Below are positions 1 through 8,745 of a DNA stretch of 53,449 nt, in pieces (position 1 is the first letter of the stretch; every line of letters starts with the position of its first letter). The DNA is from Sulfuricella sp. (GTDB lineage: Bacteria; Pseudomonadota; Gammaproteobacteria; Burkholderiales; Sulfuricellaceae), in contig JAGXQV010000148.1 of the NCBI GenBank assembly GCA_018336195.1, positions 1-53,449 on the forward strand. Reading direction: 5' to 3'. Under the pieces are notes generated by a model. That model made no database searches and was not told the DNA's origin. It saw only the letters and a program-made list of their open reading frames with translations. The position numbers were made by a program, and so were the translations under genes.

Positions 1-1036
1 CTAACGTCAGCGCCAAAATCAATCCGAAAAATATATTTGGCTTCAGATATTCAAAGACAAATCTTAGCAGGGGGACATGAACGAGATATATCGAAAACGA
101 CGTTCTGGCAAGCCAAGAGGTTAACGCATCGCCATAATTTACCCTTGTTACCCACAGAAACAAGGCGGAAAGCCCTATCGCGGAAATTGGATTTGGGCGA
201 AACCCCAGCAGGTCGTGCCATTGAACCAGGAATGGCAGGATCAACGCAGCGATAAGCCATAGTATGGAGAGCGGTAGACGGCTCAGTGGTCGGGAAAAAC
301 GATACAGGCACGCACCAGTAATGAAATAGGCCATTTGTGCGGGGGGCGCGTTGGTCACGATGGCTTCGCGAAATATTCCTGCATCAAGGGATACCCCGGC
401 GGTTGCGAACATGCCGAGGTACAGAAAATCAAGCAGGTGATTCTGCCCTGCCAGCACCCAGACAACGGAAACAATCCATCCCAGCGCCAGAATAGCCAGC
501 CAATTCCGCAGGCGGCCACCTGACCAATAAACGACCAGCGGCGCCAACAGATACCAGCCCAACTCAACCGTTAAAGACCATCCAACGTGCAATACGTCAA
601 GGAGCAAAACAGATACGGGATGGAGAAACTGCAGATTCAAAGCGTTGAGAAGCAACCATGGGGTATGTTGCCGGATAACCGGGCCGATGGGATCGCCAAA
701 TACCAAGCGGGCGATTAGGACGGTGAAATAAATAGCAAGATATGGAGGAAAAATCCTGAAAAAGCGGTGTATGGCAAATACCGGCAACGAATATTTTTCG
801 GCGCTCTGAATAATCAGAAAGCCTGATACAAGGAAAAAAAGTTGGACGCCCAAGACGCCACCGATTTCGCCGAGTACCGGGAAATTAATCCCTCCATAGG
901 CAAGCAAATGATGCAACACCACGAAAATGATGGCTAAAGCCCGAAGGGTATCAACCGCGCTGGCTGAGGAGGGGGTGATCTGCTGGTAGGATTCTTCGCC
1001 GGAACTTTCCAGGTTGAATAATGTGATTTTTTTCAT
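1..1036 (-). CDS. Acyltransferase 3 family membrane protein (OafA/YrhL-like), 3' end cut by window edge
   Basis: I translated this frame by hand: from the ATG at 1036 it stays open for 345 codons to base 1, so the C-terminus lies outside the window. Family hallmarks are visible: a catalytic-type HH at residues 42-43 in the first membrane segment, RFFRIFPPY (91-99), VGWSLTVE (151-158) and a late SIYLVHVP segment. Many hydrophobic helices fit an inner-membrane protein. Members of this family transfer acetyl or other acyl groups to surface polysaccharides or glycans; the acceptor cannot be told here. The frame is AT-richer than the yhdP region and is divergent from yhdP, so it may be an accessory surface-modification gene. 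The family call is firm; the substrate is unknown. Confidence 0.88.
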   Translation of the reverse strand, partial: MKKITLFNLESSGEESYQQITPSSASAVDTLRALAIIFVVLHHLLAYGGINFPVLGEIGGVLGVQLFFLVSGFLIIQSAEKYSLPVFAIHRFFRIFPPYLAIYFTVLIARLVFGDPIGPVIRQHTPWLLLNALNLQFLHPVSVLLLDVLHVGWSLTVELGWYLLAPLVVYWSGGRLRNWLAILALGWIVSVVWVLAGQNHLLDFLYLGMFATAGVSLDAGIFREAIVTNAPPAQMAYFITGACLYRFSRPLSRLPLSILWLIAALILPFLVQWHDLLGFRPNPISAIGLSALFLWVTRVNYGDALTSWLARTSFSIYLVHVPLLRFVFEYLKPNIFFGLILALTL

Positions 1037-1375
1037 GTGGTTGTTTATGCCGGCTTACTCTCGCAAGCGTGTTTGACGATATCCTCAATGTTTAGGTTGC
1101 TGCGTTTTCGTATCTATCCGGGCTGCGGTAGCGAAGAATTTCCTGGTGGACTAAGGCAAAATTCACCGCACAGATTATGCCGACAATCCCTCGTCCTGCC
1201 ATCCTGTTACTTATTACAGCTTGTTTTAATTATTGAAGTGTGATACCCGTCAATTCCGGAAAAACCGAAAACCGCCCAAACATGCGGGATTTCCGCGCCA
1301 ACAGGCTATAATCGCGGCTGTGCTTCATCGCGGAATTCCCCGCCGCAAGCCTGTTTTGCGTATAGCGTTTTTTTC
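1037..1375. other. Divergent intergenic region between acyltransferase gene and yhdP
   Basis: No credible gene lies in these 339 bases. The left part is AT-richer and carries T-runs (around 1218-1240). The right part becomes GC-rich and holds a good -10 hexamer at 1307-1312 facing yhdP. A short frame at 1037-1243 has no ribosome site or recognisable protein and was not called. The region presumably holds both divergent promoters. Confidence 0.6.
1307..1312 (+). promoter_or_regulatory. Candidate -10 hexamer (TATAAT) for yhdP
   Basis: A perfect TATAAT preceded by GGC lies 63 bases before the yhdP start. No good -35 is seen at 16-18 bases upstream. The same GGCTAtAAT-like string recurs before other genes in this window. 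Confidence 0.4.
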
Positions 1376-4300
1376 ATGTTGAAATCCTCCGTCCGCCGGC
1401 TGATCCGTCTCGCCGCCTACCTCCTGGTGGCGGCGTGGCTGGCGTTCGTCGCGATGGTGATGGGCTTGCGCTACTGGGTGTTGCCGCATATCGGCGACTA
1501 CCGTGAGGACATCGCGGTGTCGATCAGCAAGGGCGCCGGGCAGCGGGTGACCATCGGCGAGATCGGCGCCGGTTGGCATGCCTTGCGCCCCTATCTGCTG
1601 CTGCGCGATGTGACGGTGCACGACCGCCAGGGCCGCCCGGCGCTGATGCTGGGGCGGGTGGAAACCACGCTGTCGTGGCTGACGGTAGCGGTGGGCGACC
1701 TGCGCCTGCATACCCTGGAACTTTCCAATCCCAACTTGGCGGTGCGCCGCGACGCCGCTGGGCATTTCTTCGTGGGCGGCGTCGAGGTCGGCAAGAGCGA
1801 CGAGGAGCCGGGGTTCGCCGACTGGCTGCTGGCGCAAAAGCGCATCATCGTGCGCGATGCGACGATTTCCTGGAACGACGACCTGCGCGGCGCCCCGCCG
1901 CTGATGCTGAACAGCTTTAATTTCCGCCTGGAAAACAGCGGCAGTCATCACCGCTTCGGCTTGCGCGCGGTGCCGCCGGAGGGGCTGGCGGGGCCGCTGG
2001 ACATTCGCGGCGACCTGTTGGGTAGGAAGGCCGACGAATTGCTGGACTGGCGCGGCGGGCTGTACGCGGCGCTGGATAAGACCGATCTGGCGGGGTGGGG
2101 CAAATGGTTCGACCTGCCCTTCGATCTCCAGCGTGGCTACGGTCAAGTGACCCTGTGGCTCAACGCGGACAAGCAGGGGGTGGCCGACGTTACGGCGGAG
2201 GTGGCGCTGTCGGACATCGACGCGCGCCTGGCTCCCGACCTGCCGCGCCTGCAGTTGCAAACCATCGGCGGACGGCTGGGGGGGCGCTACTTGGCGCCGG
2301 GTTTCGAATTCCGCGCCCGCAAGCTGGCGTTTACCGCCGCCGACGGGGCGGCATTCCCGCCGGCCGATGTGTTCGCCCACTACTCGGCGGAGAAGGGGGG
2401 CAAGCCGGAAAGCGGCGAGTTGCGCATCAGTGGCCTGAATCTCGGCGCGCTGGCGGCGCTGGCAGCGCATCTGCCGTTTTCCCCGGAACAGCGCGCCTTG
2501 CTCGCCAGCGCCCAGCCGGTGGGGGTGTTTTCCGACCTGGGCGTTAAATGGGAGGGTGACTGGCAGGCGCCCAAGAATTTCAGCGCCAAGGGGCGTTTCG
2601 AGAATCTCGGCGTTCAGTCCTTCAGCCTGGTCGAGGGCGGGACGAAGATTCCCGGCTTCGCCAATTTCAGCGGCAATTTCGACGCCAGCGAAAAAGGCGG
2701 CACCTTGAATCTCAAGGGCAAAGGCGCGCAACTCGATTTCGCCGGGCTGTTTACCGCGCCGCTGGGTTTCGACAACCTGACCGCGCAAGCCTCCTGGCAG
2801 GCGCGCGGGACTGGCATGGATTTCCGTCTGTCCAGCGCCGAATTCAACAACGCCGATTTGGCCGGCAACGCTTACGGCAGCTACCGCTACCTTCCCGGCA
2901 CGCCCGGCGAGATCGACCTGACCGGCCACTTGAATCGCGCCGACGGCCGCCAGGTGAGCCGCTATCTGCCCCTGGTGGTGGGGGCGGACGCCCGCGACTG
3001 GGTGGCCCACGCGGTTTACGGCGGCGCTTCGCGCGACGTGCGCCTGCGCTTGAAAGGCCATCTCGCCGATTTCCCTTTTAGCGACGGCAAGAAAGGCATC
3101 TTCGAGGTGGTCGCCAAAATCACCGGGGGCACCCTGGAATACGCGCCGGGCTGGCCGAAGCTGGAAAACATCGGCGCCGACCTGATTTTCCGCGGCGCGC
3201 GCATGGATGTGCTCTCCCAGGCAGCCAATACGTGGGGGATGAAGATCGGCAAGGTGCGCGTCTCGATTCCCGACCTGCTCGCGCCGGGCGGGGAAATCCT
3301 TGAGATCGACGGCAATGCCGCCGGCCCGACCGCCGACATGCTGCGCTTCGTCGAGCAAAGCCCGGTTGCCGGGATGATCGACAATTTCACCGATGGGATG
3401 CGCGCCACCGGCAACGGCATCCTGCAACTCAAGATCAAGATTCCCCTGCGCAATTCGCGCGACACCCAGGTGGCCGGTTCCTGGCAATTCAGCAACAACC
3501 GCGTCGCGGTGATCGAGGAATTGCCGATGCTCGAACAAGTTAACGGCAAGGTGGATTTCACCGACACCAGTGTCAGGTTTCCCGGCCTGACTTTCCAGGC
3601 GCTGGGCGGCGGGGTGACGCTGGCCGGCGGCTCGCAGAAGGACGGCAGCGTGCGCCTCGACCTGCGCGGCCGCGCCGGGGCTGCCGGTATCGCCAAGCTG
3701 CTCGATCATCCGCTGGCCCAGCAGTTGTCGGGGGCGGCCGACTGGCAGGGGCTGATCCTGGTGCGCAAGAAAAACGCCGATTTCTCGGTGGAATCCAACC
3801 TGCTCGGACTGGCTTCCGGATTGCCGCCGCCGTTTGCCAAGAAAACCACCGAAGTCGTGCCGTTCCGCCTGGAGCGGCGCCTCAACGCGCCGCGCGGCGA
3901 CACCTGGACGGTGGCCTACGGCAAGCTGCTCGGCGCGCAATTCCAGCGCCGCACGGAAAACGGCAGTTCGCGTATCGAGCGCGGCGTGGTCAATCTCGGC
4001 GCGGCAACGGCCCAGCCGGTGCAGAACGGGGTGTGGCTGAACGCCGACCTGCCTTATCTCGATCTCGACGCCTGGCGCGATCTACTGCGCCGCCAGGAAG
4101 GCGGCAGCGGGCCGGGGGTGGCGGGAATCAACCTGAAGTGCGAACAACTCGATGTGTTCGGCAAGCGCTTCAACGCGGTGAAAATCGCCGCGCAGTCTTC
4201 CGGGGAAAACTGGAAAAGCGCCGTGCAAAGCCGTGAAATGGCCGGCGAGGTGAACTGGAAGCCGGAAGGGCGGGGGCGCGTCGAGGCGCGCATGAAATAC

Positions 4301-5197
4301 CTGACCGTTCCCGAGTCGCTCCCCGAAAGCGGCGACAGCGTCGCGCAGCACGTCCCGGAAAGCAACCTGCCGGCGCTCGACGTGGTGGTCGACAATTTGC
4401 AGATCAAGCGCAACAAGCTGGGGCGCCTGGAACTCAAGGCGGTCAACGAAAGCGACGACTGGCGCATCGAATCTCTCAAGCTCGCCAACCCCGACGCCAC
4501 CCTGGCGATGGACGGGGTGTGGCAGGCGTGGCGGCGCAAGCCGACCACCCGCGTTAACGTGCACCTCGACGTCCACGACGTGGGCAAGTTCCTGGCGCGG
4601 CTGGGCTATCCGGATGCCTTGCGCAGCGGCACCGCCAAACTGGACGGCCAATTGTTCTGGCAGGGTAGCCCGCAGGACATCGATTATCCCAGCCTCTCCG
4701 GCAATCTGCGCCTGGAAGCGCACAACGGCCAGTTCGCCAAGATCGAGCCGGGCATCGGCAAGCTGCTTGGCATCCTCAGCCTGCAAGCCTTGCCGCGCCG
4801 CATCACCCTGGATTTCCGCGACGTCTTCAGCGAAGGCCTGGCCTTCGACGAGATTACCGGCACCCTCAAGACCCGCCGCGGCGTAATGTCCAGCGACGAT
4901 TTCCGCATCGAGGGGCCGGCCGCCCGGATCGCCATGAAAGGCGAAACCGATCTGGCGGCGGAAACCCAGAATATCCGGGTGCGGGTGGTGCCCGCCATCG
5001 GCTCCAGCGTGTCGCTGGCCGGGGCGCTGCTGGCCAGCCCGGTGATCGGCGTCACCGCCTTGCTGGTGCAGAAACTCCTCAAGGATCCGCTCGATCAGAT
5101 CGCCGCCTATGAATACACTGTCCTGGGAACGTGGGATAATCCGCTTGTCGAGAAAATCGCCCCGCATGTCGAACCGAATGAAACTCCGCTGCCTTAA
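1376..5197 (+). CDS. yhdP: YhdP family AsmA-like envelope protein
   Basis: A 1273-residue protein with one N-terminal membrane anchor (about residues 11-35, rich in Leu/Ala/Val) followed by a very long beta-rich periplasmic part. This matches the YhdP/TIGR02099 length (about 1270). The C-terminus keeps the conserved segment with GSSVSLAGALL and VLGTWDNP. In enterobacteria YhdP is one of the AsmA-like bridge proteins that move phospholipid from the inner to the outer membrane; the same role is inferred here. The ATG at 1376 is chosen because it directly precedes the Arg-rich anchor. The gene starts a run yhdP - small exported protein - Nit hydrolase with overlapping or touching ends, so they are probably cotranscribed. 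Confidence 0.93.
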   Translation: MLKSSVRRLIRLAAYLLVAAWLAFVAMVMGLRYWVLPHIGDYREDIAVSISKGAGQRVTIGEIGAGWHALRPYLLLRDVTVHDRQGRPALMLGRVETTLSWLTVAVGDLRLHTLELSNPNLAVRRDAAGHFFVGGVEVGKSDEEPGFADWLLAQKRIIVRDATISWNDDLRGAPPLMLNSFNFRLENSGSHHRFGLRAVPPEGLAGPLDIRGDLLGRKADELLDWRGGLYAALDKTDLAGWGKWFDLPFDLQRGYGQVTLWLNADKQGVADVTAEVALSDIDARLAPDLPRLQLQTIGGRLGGRYLAPGFEFRARKLAFTAADGAAFPPADVFAHYSAEKGGKPESGELRISGLNLGALAALAAHLPFSPEQRALLASAQPVGVFSDLGVKWEGDWQAPKNFSAKGRFENLGVQSFSLVEGGTKIPGFANFSGNFDASEKGGTLNLKGKGAQLDFAGLFTAPLGFDNLTAQASWQARGTGMDFRLSSAEFNNADLAGNAYGSYRYLPGTPGEIDLTGHLNRADGRQVSRYLPLVVGADARDWVAHAVYGGASRDVRLRLKGHLADFPFSDGKKGIFEVVAKITGGTLEYAPGWPKLENIGADLIFRGARMDVLSQAANTWGMKIGKVRVSIPDLLAPGGEILEIDGNAAGPTADMLRFVEQSPVAGMIDNFTDGMRATGNGILQLKIKIPLRNSRDTQVAGSWQFSNNRVAVIEELPMLEQVNGKVDFTDTSVRFPGLTFQALGGGVTLAGGSQKDGSVRLDLRGRAGAAGIAKLLDHPLAQQLSGAADWQGLILVRKKNADFSVESNLLGLASGLPPPFAKKTTEVVPFRLERRLNAPRGDTWTVAYGKLLGAQFQRRTENGSSRIERGVVNLGAATAQPVQNGVWLNADLPYLDLDAWRDLLRRQEGGSGPGVAGINLKCEQLDVFGKRFNAVKIAAQSSGENWKSAVQSREMAGEVNWKPEGRGRVEARMKYLTVPESLPESGDSVAQHVPESNLPALDVVVDNLQIKRNKLGRLELKAVNESDDWRIESLKLANPDATLAMDGVWQAWRRKPTTRVNVHLDVHDVGKFLARLGYPDALRSGTAKLDGQLFWQGSPQDIDYPSLSGNLRLEAHNGQFAKIEPGIGKLLGILSLQALPRRITLDFRDVFSEGLAFDEITGTLKTRRGVMSSDDFRIEGPAARIAMKGETDLAAETQNIRVRVVPAIGSSVSLAGALLASPVIGVTALLVQKLLKDPLDQIAAYEYTVLGTWDNPLVEKIAPHVEPNETPLP

Positions 5198-5549
5198 TCC
5201 GAAACTCCACTTGGCGAGCCTGGTGCTGGCGTTGTTAGCGGCGCCCGCTTGGTGCGGCCCGGCTTTCAGCGTGTCGCCACAATTCTGGGAACAGCCGCGC
5301 ACCGCCGCGGCTGTGCTGGCCCAGCCGGCCTTGCGCCAAGCGGTGTCCGCCTGGCTGGGGGAAGCCGACGGGCGCTTGGTGCTGCACCACGGCAACGGCG
5401 AGGAAGCCCTGCTGCGCGCCGAGGAGTTGCGCGGCTGGCTGGTCGCGCTGGCGGTCGATGCCGCGCGCATCGAGCTGGCCGGCGATTTGCCGGGTAGCGA
5501 AGAAATCCGTGTCGAATTGATTGCAAGACCATCACGAGGAAAAAAATGA
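5178..5549 (+). CDS. Small exported protein of unknown function
   Basis: About 123 residues from the ATG at 5178 (an alternative ATG is at 5166). The frame overlaps the end of yhdP by 20 bases. The N-terminus looks like a signal peptide: two basic patches, a hydrophobic stretch LASLVLALLAAPAW, then a cleavage-like CGPAFS. The mature part is short, Ala/Leu/Glu-rich, with alternating polar and hydrophobic residues and no motif I recognise. Its stop shares ATGA with the start of the next gene. It therefore sits translationally coupled between yhdP and the Nit hydrolase, which favours a real gene over a chance frame. No function can be assigned. Confidence 0.65.
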   Translation: MKLRCLNPKLHLASLVLALLAAPAWCGPAFSVSPQFWEQPRTAAAVLAQPALRQAVSAWLGEADGRLVLHHGNGEEALLRAEELRGWLVALAVDAARIELAGDLPGSEEIRVELIARPSRGKK

Positions 5550-6430
5550 CCAGCAAAGCAGCGTCTGTCGCCAAGACCAAGGCACGCAACGTCGTGCCCG
5601 CCAAAGTCAAACCGCAGCCCGGCGGATGCCGCGTGGCTGCCGTGCAGATGGCTTCCGGGCCTAACGTCGCGGCCAATCTCAGCGAAGCGGAACGCCTGAT
5701 CGGCATGGCCGCCGCACAAGGCGCGAAACTGGTGGTGCTGCCGGAATTCTTCGCCATCATGGCGAGCAAGGACGCCGACCGGCTGGCGGTGCGCGAGGCG
5801 GAAGGCAAAGGCCCGATCCAGAAATTCCTTGCCCGCATGGCCAAACAGCACAAAATCTGGCTGGTCGGCGGTTCCGTGCCGCTTGAAGCCAGCGACCCCA
5901 ACAAGGTGCGCAATGCCTGCCTAGTCTACGACGACAAGGGCAAGCAGGTGGCGCGCTACGACAAGATCCACCTGTTCGGCCTGGATCTGGGCAACGAGCG
6001 CTACCGCGAGGAGGAAACCATCGAGCCGGGCGACCAGGTGGTGGTGGTCGAAACGCCGTATGGCAAGGTCGGCCTGTCGATCTGCTACGACCTGCGTTTC
6101 CCCGAACTGTACCGGGCGATGGGCGACGTCGATGTGATCGTGCTGCCCGCCGCTTTCACCGAAACCACCGGCAAGGCGCACTGGGAAATCCTGGTGCGCG
6201 CCCGTGCCGTCGAGAACCTCGCCTACGTCGTCGCCGCGGCGCAGGGCGGCTATCACCTCTCCGGTCGCGAAACCCACGGCAACAGCATGATCGTCGATCC
6301 CTGGGGCGTGGTGCTGGACCGCCTGCCGCGCGGTTCCGGGGTGGTAATCGCCGGAATCAACCCCAACTACCAAAGCAGCCTGCGCAAGAGTCTGCCGGCG
6401 CTGACGCACCGCACCCTGCATCAATGTTGA
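5546..6430 (+). CDS. Carbon-nitrogen hydrolase, Nit1/NitFhit-type amidase
   Basis: A nitrilase-superfamily protein of up to 294 residues. The Glu-Lys-Cys triad is clear: E67 in LPEFFA, K140 in YDKIHLFG and C180 in SICYDLRFPELYR. The last two motifs are typical of the Nit1 branch, whose members hydrolyse deaminated glutathione, a metabolite-repair reaction. The first 27 residues are Lys/Ala-rich and absent from most homologues, so translation might start later; however, the ATG at 5546 overlaps the upstream stop as ATGA, which supports it. The protein is predicted cytosolic. Substrate assignment is by family, not shown by sequence. Confidence 0.9.
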   Translation: MTSKAASVAKTKARNVVPAKVKPQPGGCRVAAVQMASGPNVAANLSEAERLIGMAAAQGAKLVVLPEFFAIMASKDADRLAVREAEGKGPIQKFLARMAKQHKIWLVGGSVPLEASDPNKVRNACLVYDDKGKQVARYDKIHLFGLDLGNERYREEETIEPGDQVVVVETPYGKVGLSICYDLRFPELYRAMGDVDVIVLPAAFTETTGKAHWEILVRARAVENLAYVVAAAQGGYHLSGRETHGNSMIVDPWGVVLDRLPRGSGVVIAGINPNYQSSLRKSLPALTHRTLHQC

Positions 6431-6444
6431 ATCGAAGCGATGTA

Positions 6445-6495
6445 GGAGCGGCCTTGGCCGCGATCAACCAGTGAAATCTCGGCCAAGGCCGCTCC
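6445..6495. repeat. REP-like inverted repeat between the Nit gene and tldD
   Basis: A perfect 16-bp inverted repeat, GGAGCGGCCTTGGCCG at 6445-6460 and its complement at 6480-6495, encloses a 19-base loop. Each arm also contains the palindrome CGGCCnnnGGCCG-like core. The preceding TGTA and the GGAGCGG start resemble REP sequences of pseudomonads and relatives, and two arms facing each other resemble a REPIN. It could also work as a transcription barrier, but no T-tract follows. Confidence 0.75.
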
Positions 6496-6523
6496 AGAAT
6501 CCCCCCCGAATTTAAGGAATATC

Positions 6524-7987
6524 ATGACCGCAAGCCAAAACCCCGAACCGGGCACCCTGTTTGCTCTTGCCGATGCGACGTTGTTGAAGCCTTACGGCCT
6601 CGACGTCAAATCGCTGGGCAAAGTGTTCGGCCACATGATGACCCACGACGTCGATTATGCCGACCTGTACTTTCAATACACCCGCGCCGAAAGCTGGAGT
6701 CTCGAAGAAGGCCAGGTGAAATCCGGCAGCTTCAACATCGACCAGGGCGTGGGAGTGCGCGCCGTGACCGGCGAGAAGACCGCCTTCGCCTATTCCGACG
6801 ACATCAGTATGCCGGCCCTGATGGGCGCCGCCCAGGCTACCCGCGCCATCGCTGCACAGGGTGGCGGACGACAGGCGTCTCATGCCCTGCGTAACGCGGC
6901 GTTGCGCGAGTTGTATCTGCCCCACGACCCCATCGCCAGCCTCAAGGACACCCAGAAAGTCGCATTGCTGGAAAAGTTGGAACGCTACGCGCGCAGCCTC
7001 GATCCGCGCATCACCCAGGTGATGGCGTCGCTGGCCGGTGAATACGAAGTGGTGCTGATCTCGCGCAACGACGGCCTGCTGGCCGCCGACGTGCGGCCGC
7101 TGGTGCGGGTTTCGCTGAGCGTGATCGCCGAGGAAGACGGCAAGCGCGAACAAGGCAGCGCGGGCGGCGGGGGACGTTTCGATTATGCTTATTTCAGCGA
7201 CGAAATCCTCCACGATTACGCGCAAAAAGCCGTCCATCAAGCGATCATCAACCTTAACGCCCGTCCCGCCCCGGCGGGCACCATGACGGTGGTGCTGGGC
7301 GCCGGCTGGCCCGGCATCCTGCTTCACGAAGCCATCGGCCATGGCCTGGAGGGCGACTTCAACCGCAAGGGCAGCTCCGCCTTCAGCGGGCGGGTCGGCG
7401 AGCGCGTGGCGGCGGCCGGCGTGACGGTGGTCGACGATGGCACCATCGCACGGCGGCGCGGTTCGCTGAACGTCGACGACGAAGGCAATCCCACCCAATG
7501 CACGGTGCTGATCGAGGACGGCATCCTGCGCGGCTATTTGCAGGATAGTCTCAACGCCCGCCTGATGGGCGTCGCACCGACCGGCAACGCGCGCCGCGAG
7601 TCCTATGCACATATCCCCATTCCGCGCATGACCAACACCTACATGCTGAACGGCGACAAGGATCCCCAGGAAATCATCGCTTCCGTGAAGCACGGTCTAT
7701 ATGCCGCCAATTTCGGCGGCGGGCAGGTCGACATTACCAGCGGCAAGTTCGTGTTTTCAGCGGCGGAAGCCTATATGATCGAGGACGGCAAAATCAGCTA
7801 TCCGGTCAAGGGCGCCACCCTGATCGGGAACGGCCCGGACGTGCTGACTCGCGTCTCGATGATCGGCAACGACATGACTCTCGACCCCGGCGTCGGCACT
7901 TGCGGCAAGGAAGGCCAGAGCGTGCCGGTGGGCGTCGGCCAGCCGACCCTGCGGGTGGACAGTCTGACCGTGGGCGGCACGGCGTAA
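6524..7987 (+). CDS. tldD: Metalloprotease TldD
   Basis: A 487-residue protein, the normal length of TldD. The zinc-binding motif HEAIGH is at residues 268-273, followed by GLEGDF and a Phe-Ser-Gly-Arg stretch typical of TldD rather than PmbA. TldD works with PmbA/TldE as a heterodimeric protease that trims peptides such as antitoxin CcdA and microcin precursors; no pmbA lies in this window. The ATG at 6524 has AAGGA close upstream. The gene follows the REP element at 6445 and is followed by a small exported protein gene 17 bases downstream. Confidence 0.96.
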   Translation: MTASQNPEPGTLFALADATLLKPYGLDVKSLGKVFGHMMTHDVDYADLYFQYTRAESWSLEEGQVKSGSFNIDQGVGVRAVTGEKTAFAYSDDISMPALMGAAQATRAIAAQGGGRQASHALRNAALRELYLPHDPIASLKDTQKVALLEKLERYARSLDPRITQVMASLAGEYEVVLISRNDGLLAADVRPLVRVSLSVIAEEDGKREQGSAGGGGRFDYAYFSDEILHDYAQKAVHQAIINLNARPAPAGTMTVVLGAGWPGILLHEAIGHGLEGDFNRKGSSAFSGRVGERVAAAGVTVVDDGTIARRRGSLNVDDEGNPTQCTVLIEDGILRGYLQDSLNARLMGVAPTGNARRESYAHIPIPRMTNTYMLNGDKDPQEIIASVKHGLYAANFGGGQVDITSGKFVFSAAEAYMIEDGKISYPVKGATLIGNGPDVLTRVSMIGNDMTLDPGVGTCGKEGQSVPVGVGQPTLRVDSLTVGGTA

Positions 7988-8004
7988 ACGGCGAGGAGTT
8001 CGGC

Positions 8005-8319
8005 ATGAGGCGTCTAGTGGGCGGCGCGCTTTTCCTGTTCCTCCTGGTTTTTTCCGGAATCGCAGGGGCAGCCGGCTTCGAACCGGGCACGCCGTATTAT
8101 TTCGAGAACTTCGATCCTGCCCAGAACCCCTGGGAGCCGGGGCAGGATTTGAACATCGAGGAAGTTTTCAAGAATTACCAGTATTTCGAGATCGTTTTTT
8201 CGCGGGACGGCAAGGAAATCACGGTTTCAAAATTCATCCAGAATCGCCGCAATGTCACTGAGAAATATCTGGTTTTACCTGATCGCTCGCTTCGCAAAGC
8301 GGATTCCAGTAAACTGTAA
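8005..8319 (+). CDS. Small exported protein of unknown function, downstream of tldD
   Basis: 104 residues from the ATG at 8005, which has GCGAGGAG in front; the longer open frame from 7900 lies inside tldD and is not used. The start MRRLVGGALFLFLLVFSGIAGA is a typical signal peptide with cleavage near AGA-AG. The mature protein is acidic and aromatic-rich (PYYFENFDP, NPWEPGQD, KNYQYFEIVF) and ends in a basic tail. I do not recognise the family. The aromatic, charged mature sequence looks like a compact periplasmic domain. Coupling to tldD is only by distance. Confidence 0.75.
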   Translation: MRRLVGGALFLFLLVFSGIAGAAGFEPGTPYYFENFDPAQNPWEPGQDLNIEEVFKNYQYFEIVFSRDGKEITVSKFIQNRRNVTEKYLVLPDRSLRKADSSKL

Positions 8320-8421
8320 TGCAGTTGTCATGAGGGCGCCGGAAAATTACGCTTTGTAAATTTTTTCCCCTTAGTCTATTCTTTGAAATTGCTGCATTAC
8401 CTGATCCCGGAGGAAAATACC

Positions 8422-8745
8422 ATGGCTGATACCACTACCAAGGCAACGACCAAGAAACCTGTTAGCAAGGCCGCAACCGCAGCCCCCAAGGCAACCGCTG
8501 AAAAAGCCCCTGCTGCTGCCAAGAAAGCCGCCGCCCCCAAGGCTGCCGCGGCTGCAAAGAAGCCCGCCGCGAAGGCGACCGCTTCCAAGAAAAAGTCGGG
8601 GATTAGTGCCGAACAGCGCTACAACATGATTCAGGAAGCCGCCTACTACCTCGCCGAGCGCGACAGTTTCAACGGTGACCCGATGCGCTACTGGGCGCTG
8701 GCGGAAATGCAGATTCAAGACATGCTTGCTGCCGGACGCGCCTAA
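8422..8745 (+). CDS. Lys/Ala-rich histone-like protein with DUF2934 domain
   Basis: 107 residues from the ATG at 8422, which has GGAGG at 8409-8413. Residues 1-60 are almost entirely Ala, Lys, Pro and Thr in AAKKA/PKAA repeats, like the tails of bacterial H1-type proteins. Residues 63-107 match DUF2934: EQRYNMIQEAAYYLAERD then YWALAEMQI. The basic tail suggests nucleic-acid binding; the role of DUF2934 is not known to me. The 3' end overlaps the convergent gene at 8669-10237 by 77 bases, and the stop is followed by a hairpin terminator. Confidence 0.85.
   Translation: MADTTTKATTKKPVSKAATAAPKATAEKAPAAAKKAAAPKAAAAAKKPAAKATASKKKSGISAEQRYNMIQEAAYYLAERDSFNGDPMRYWALAEMQIQDMLAAGRA

Noticed and set aside
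1325..3940. 871-codon open frame antisense to yhdP
   Set aside because: Its composition is that of a GC-driven shadow: His/Gln/Arg/Gly-rich, no motif, no ribosome site, and it lies opposite a well-supported gene.
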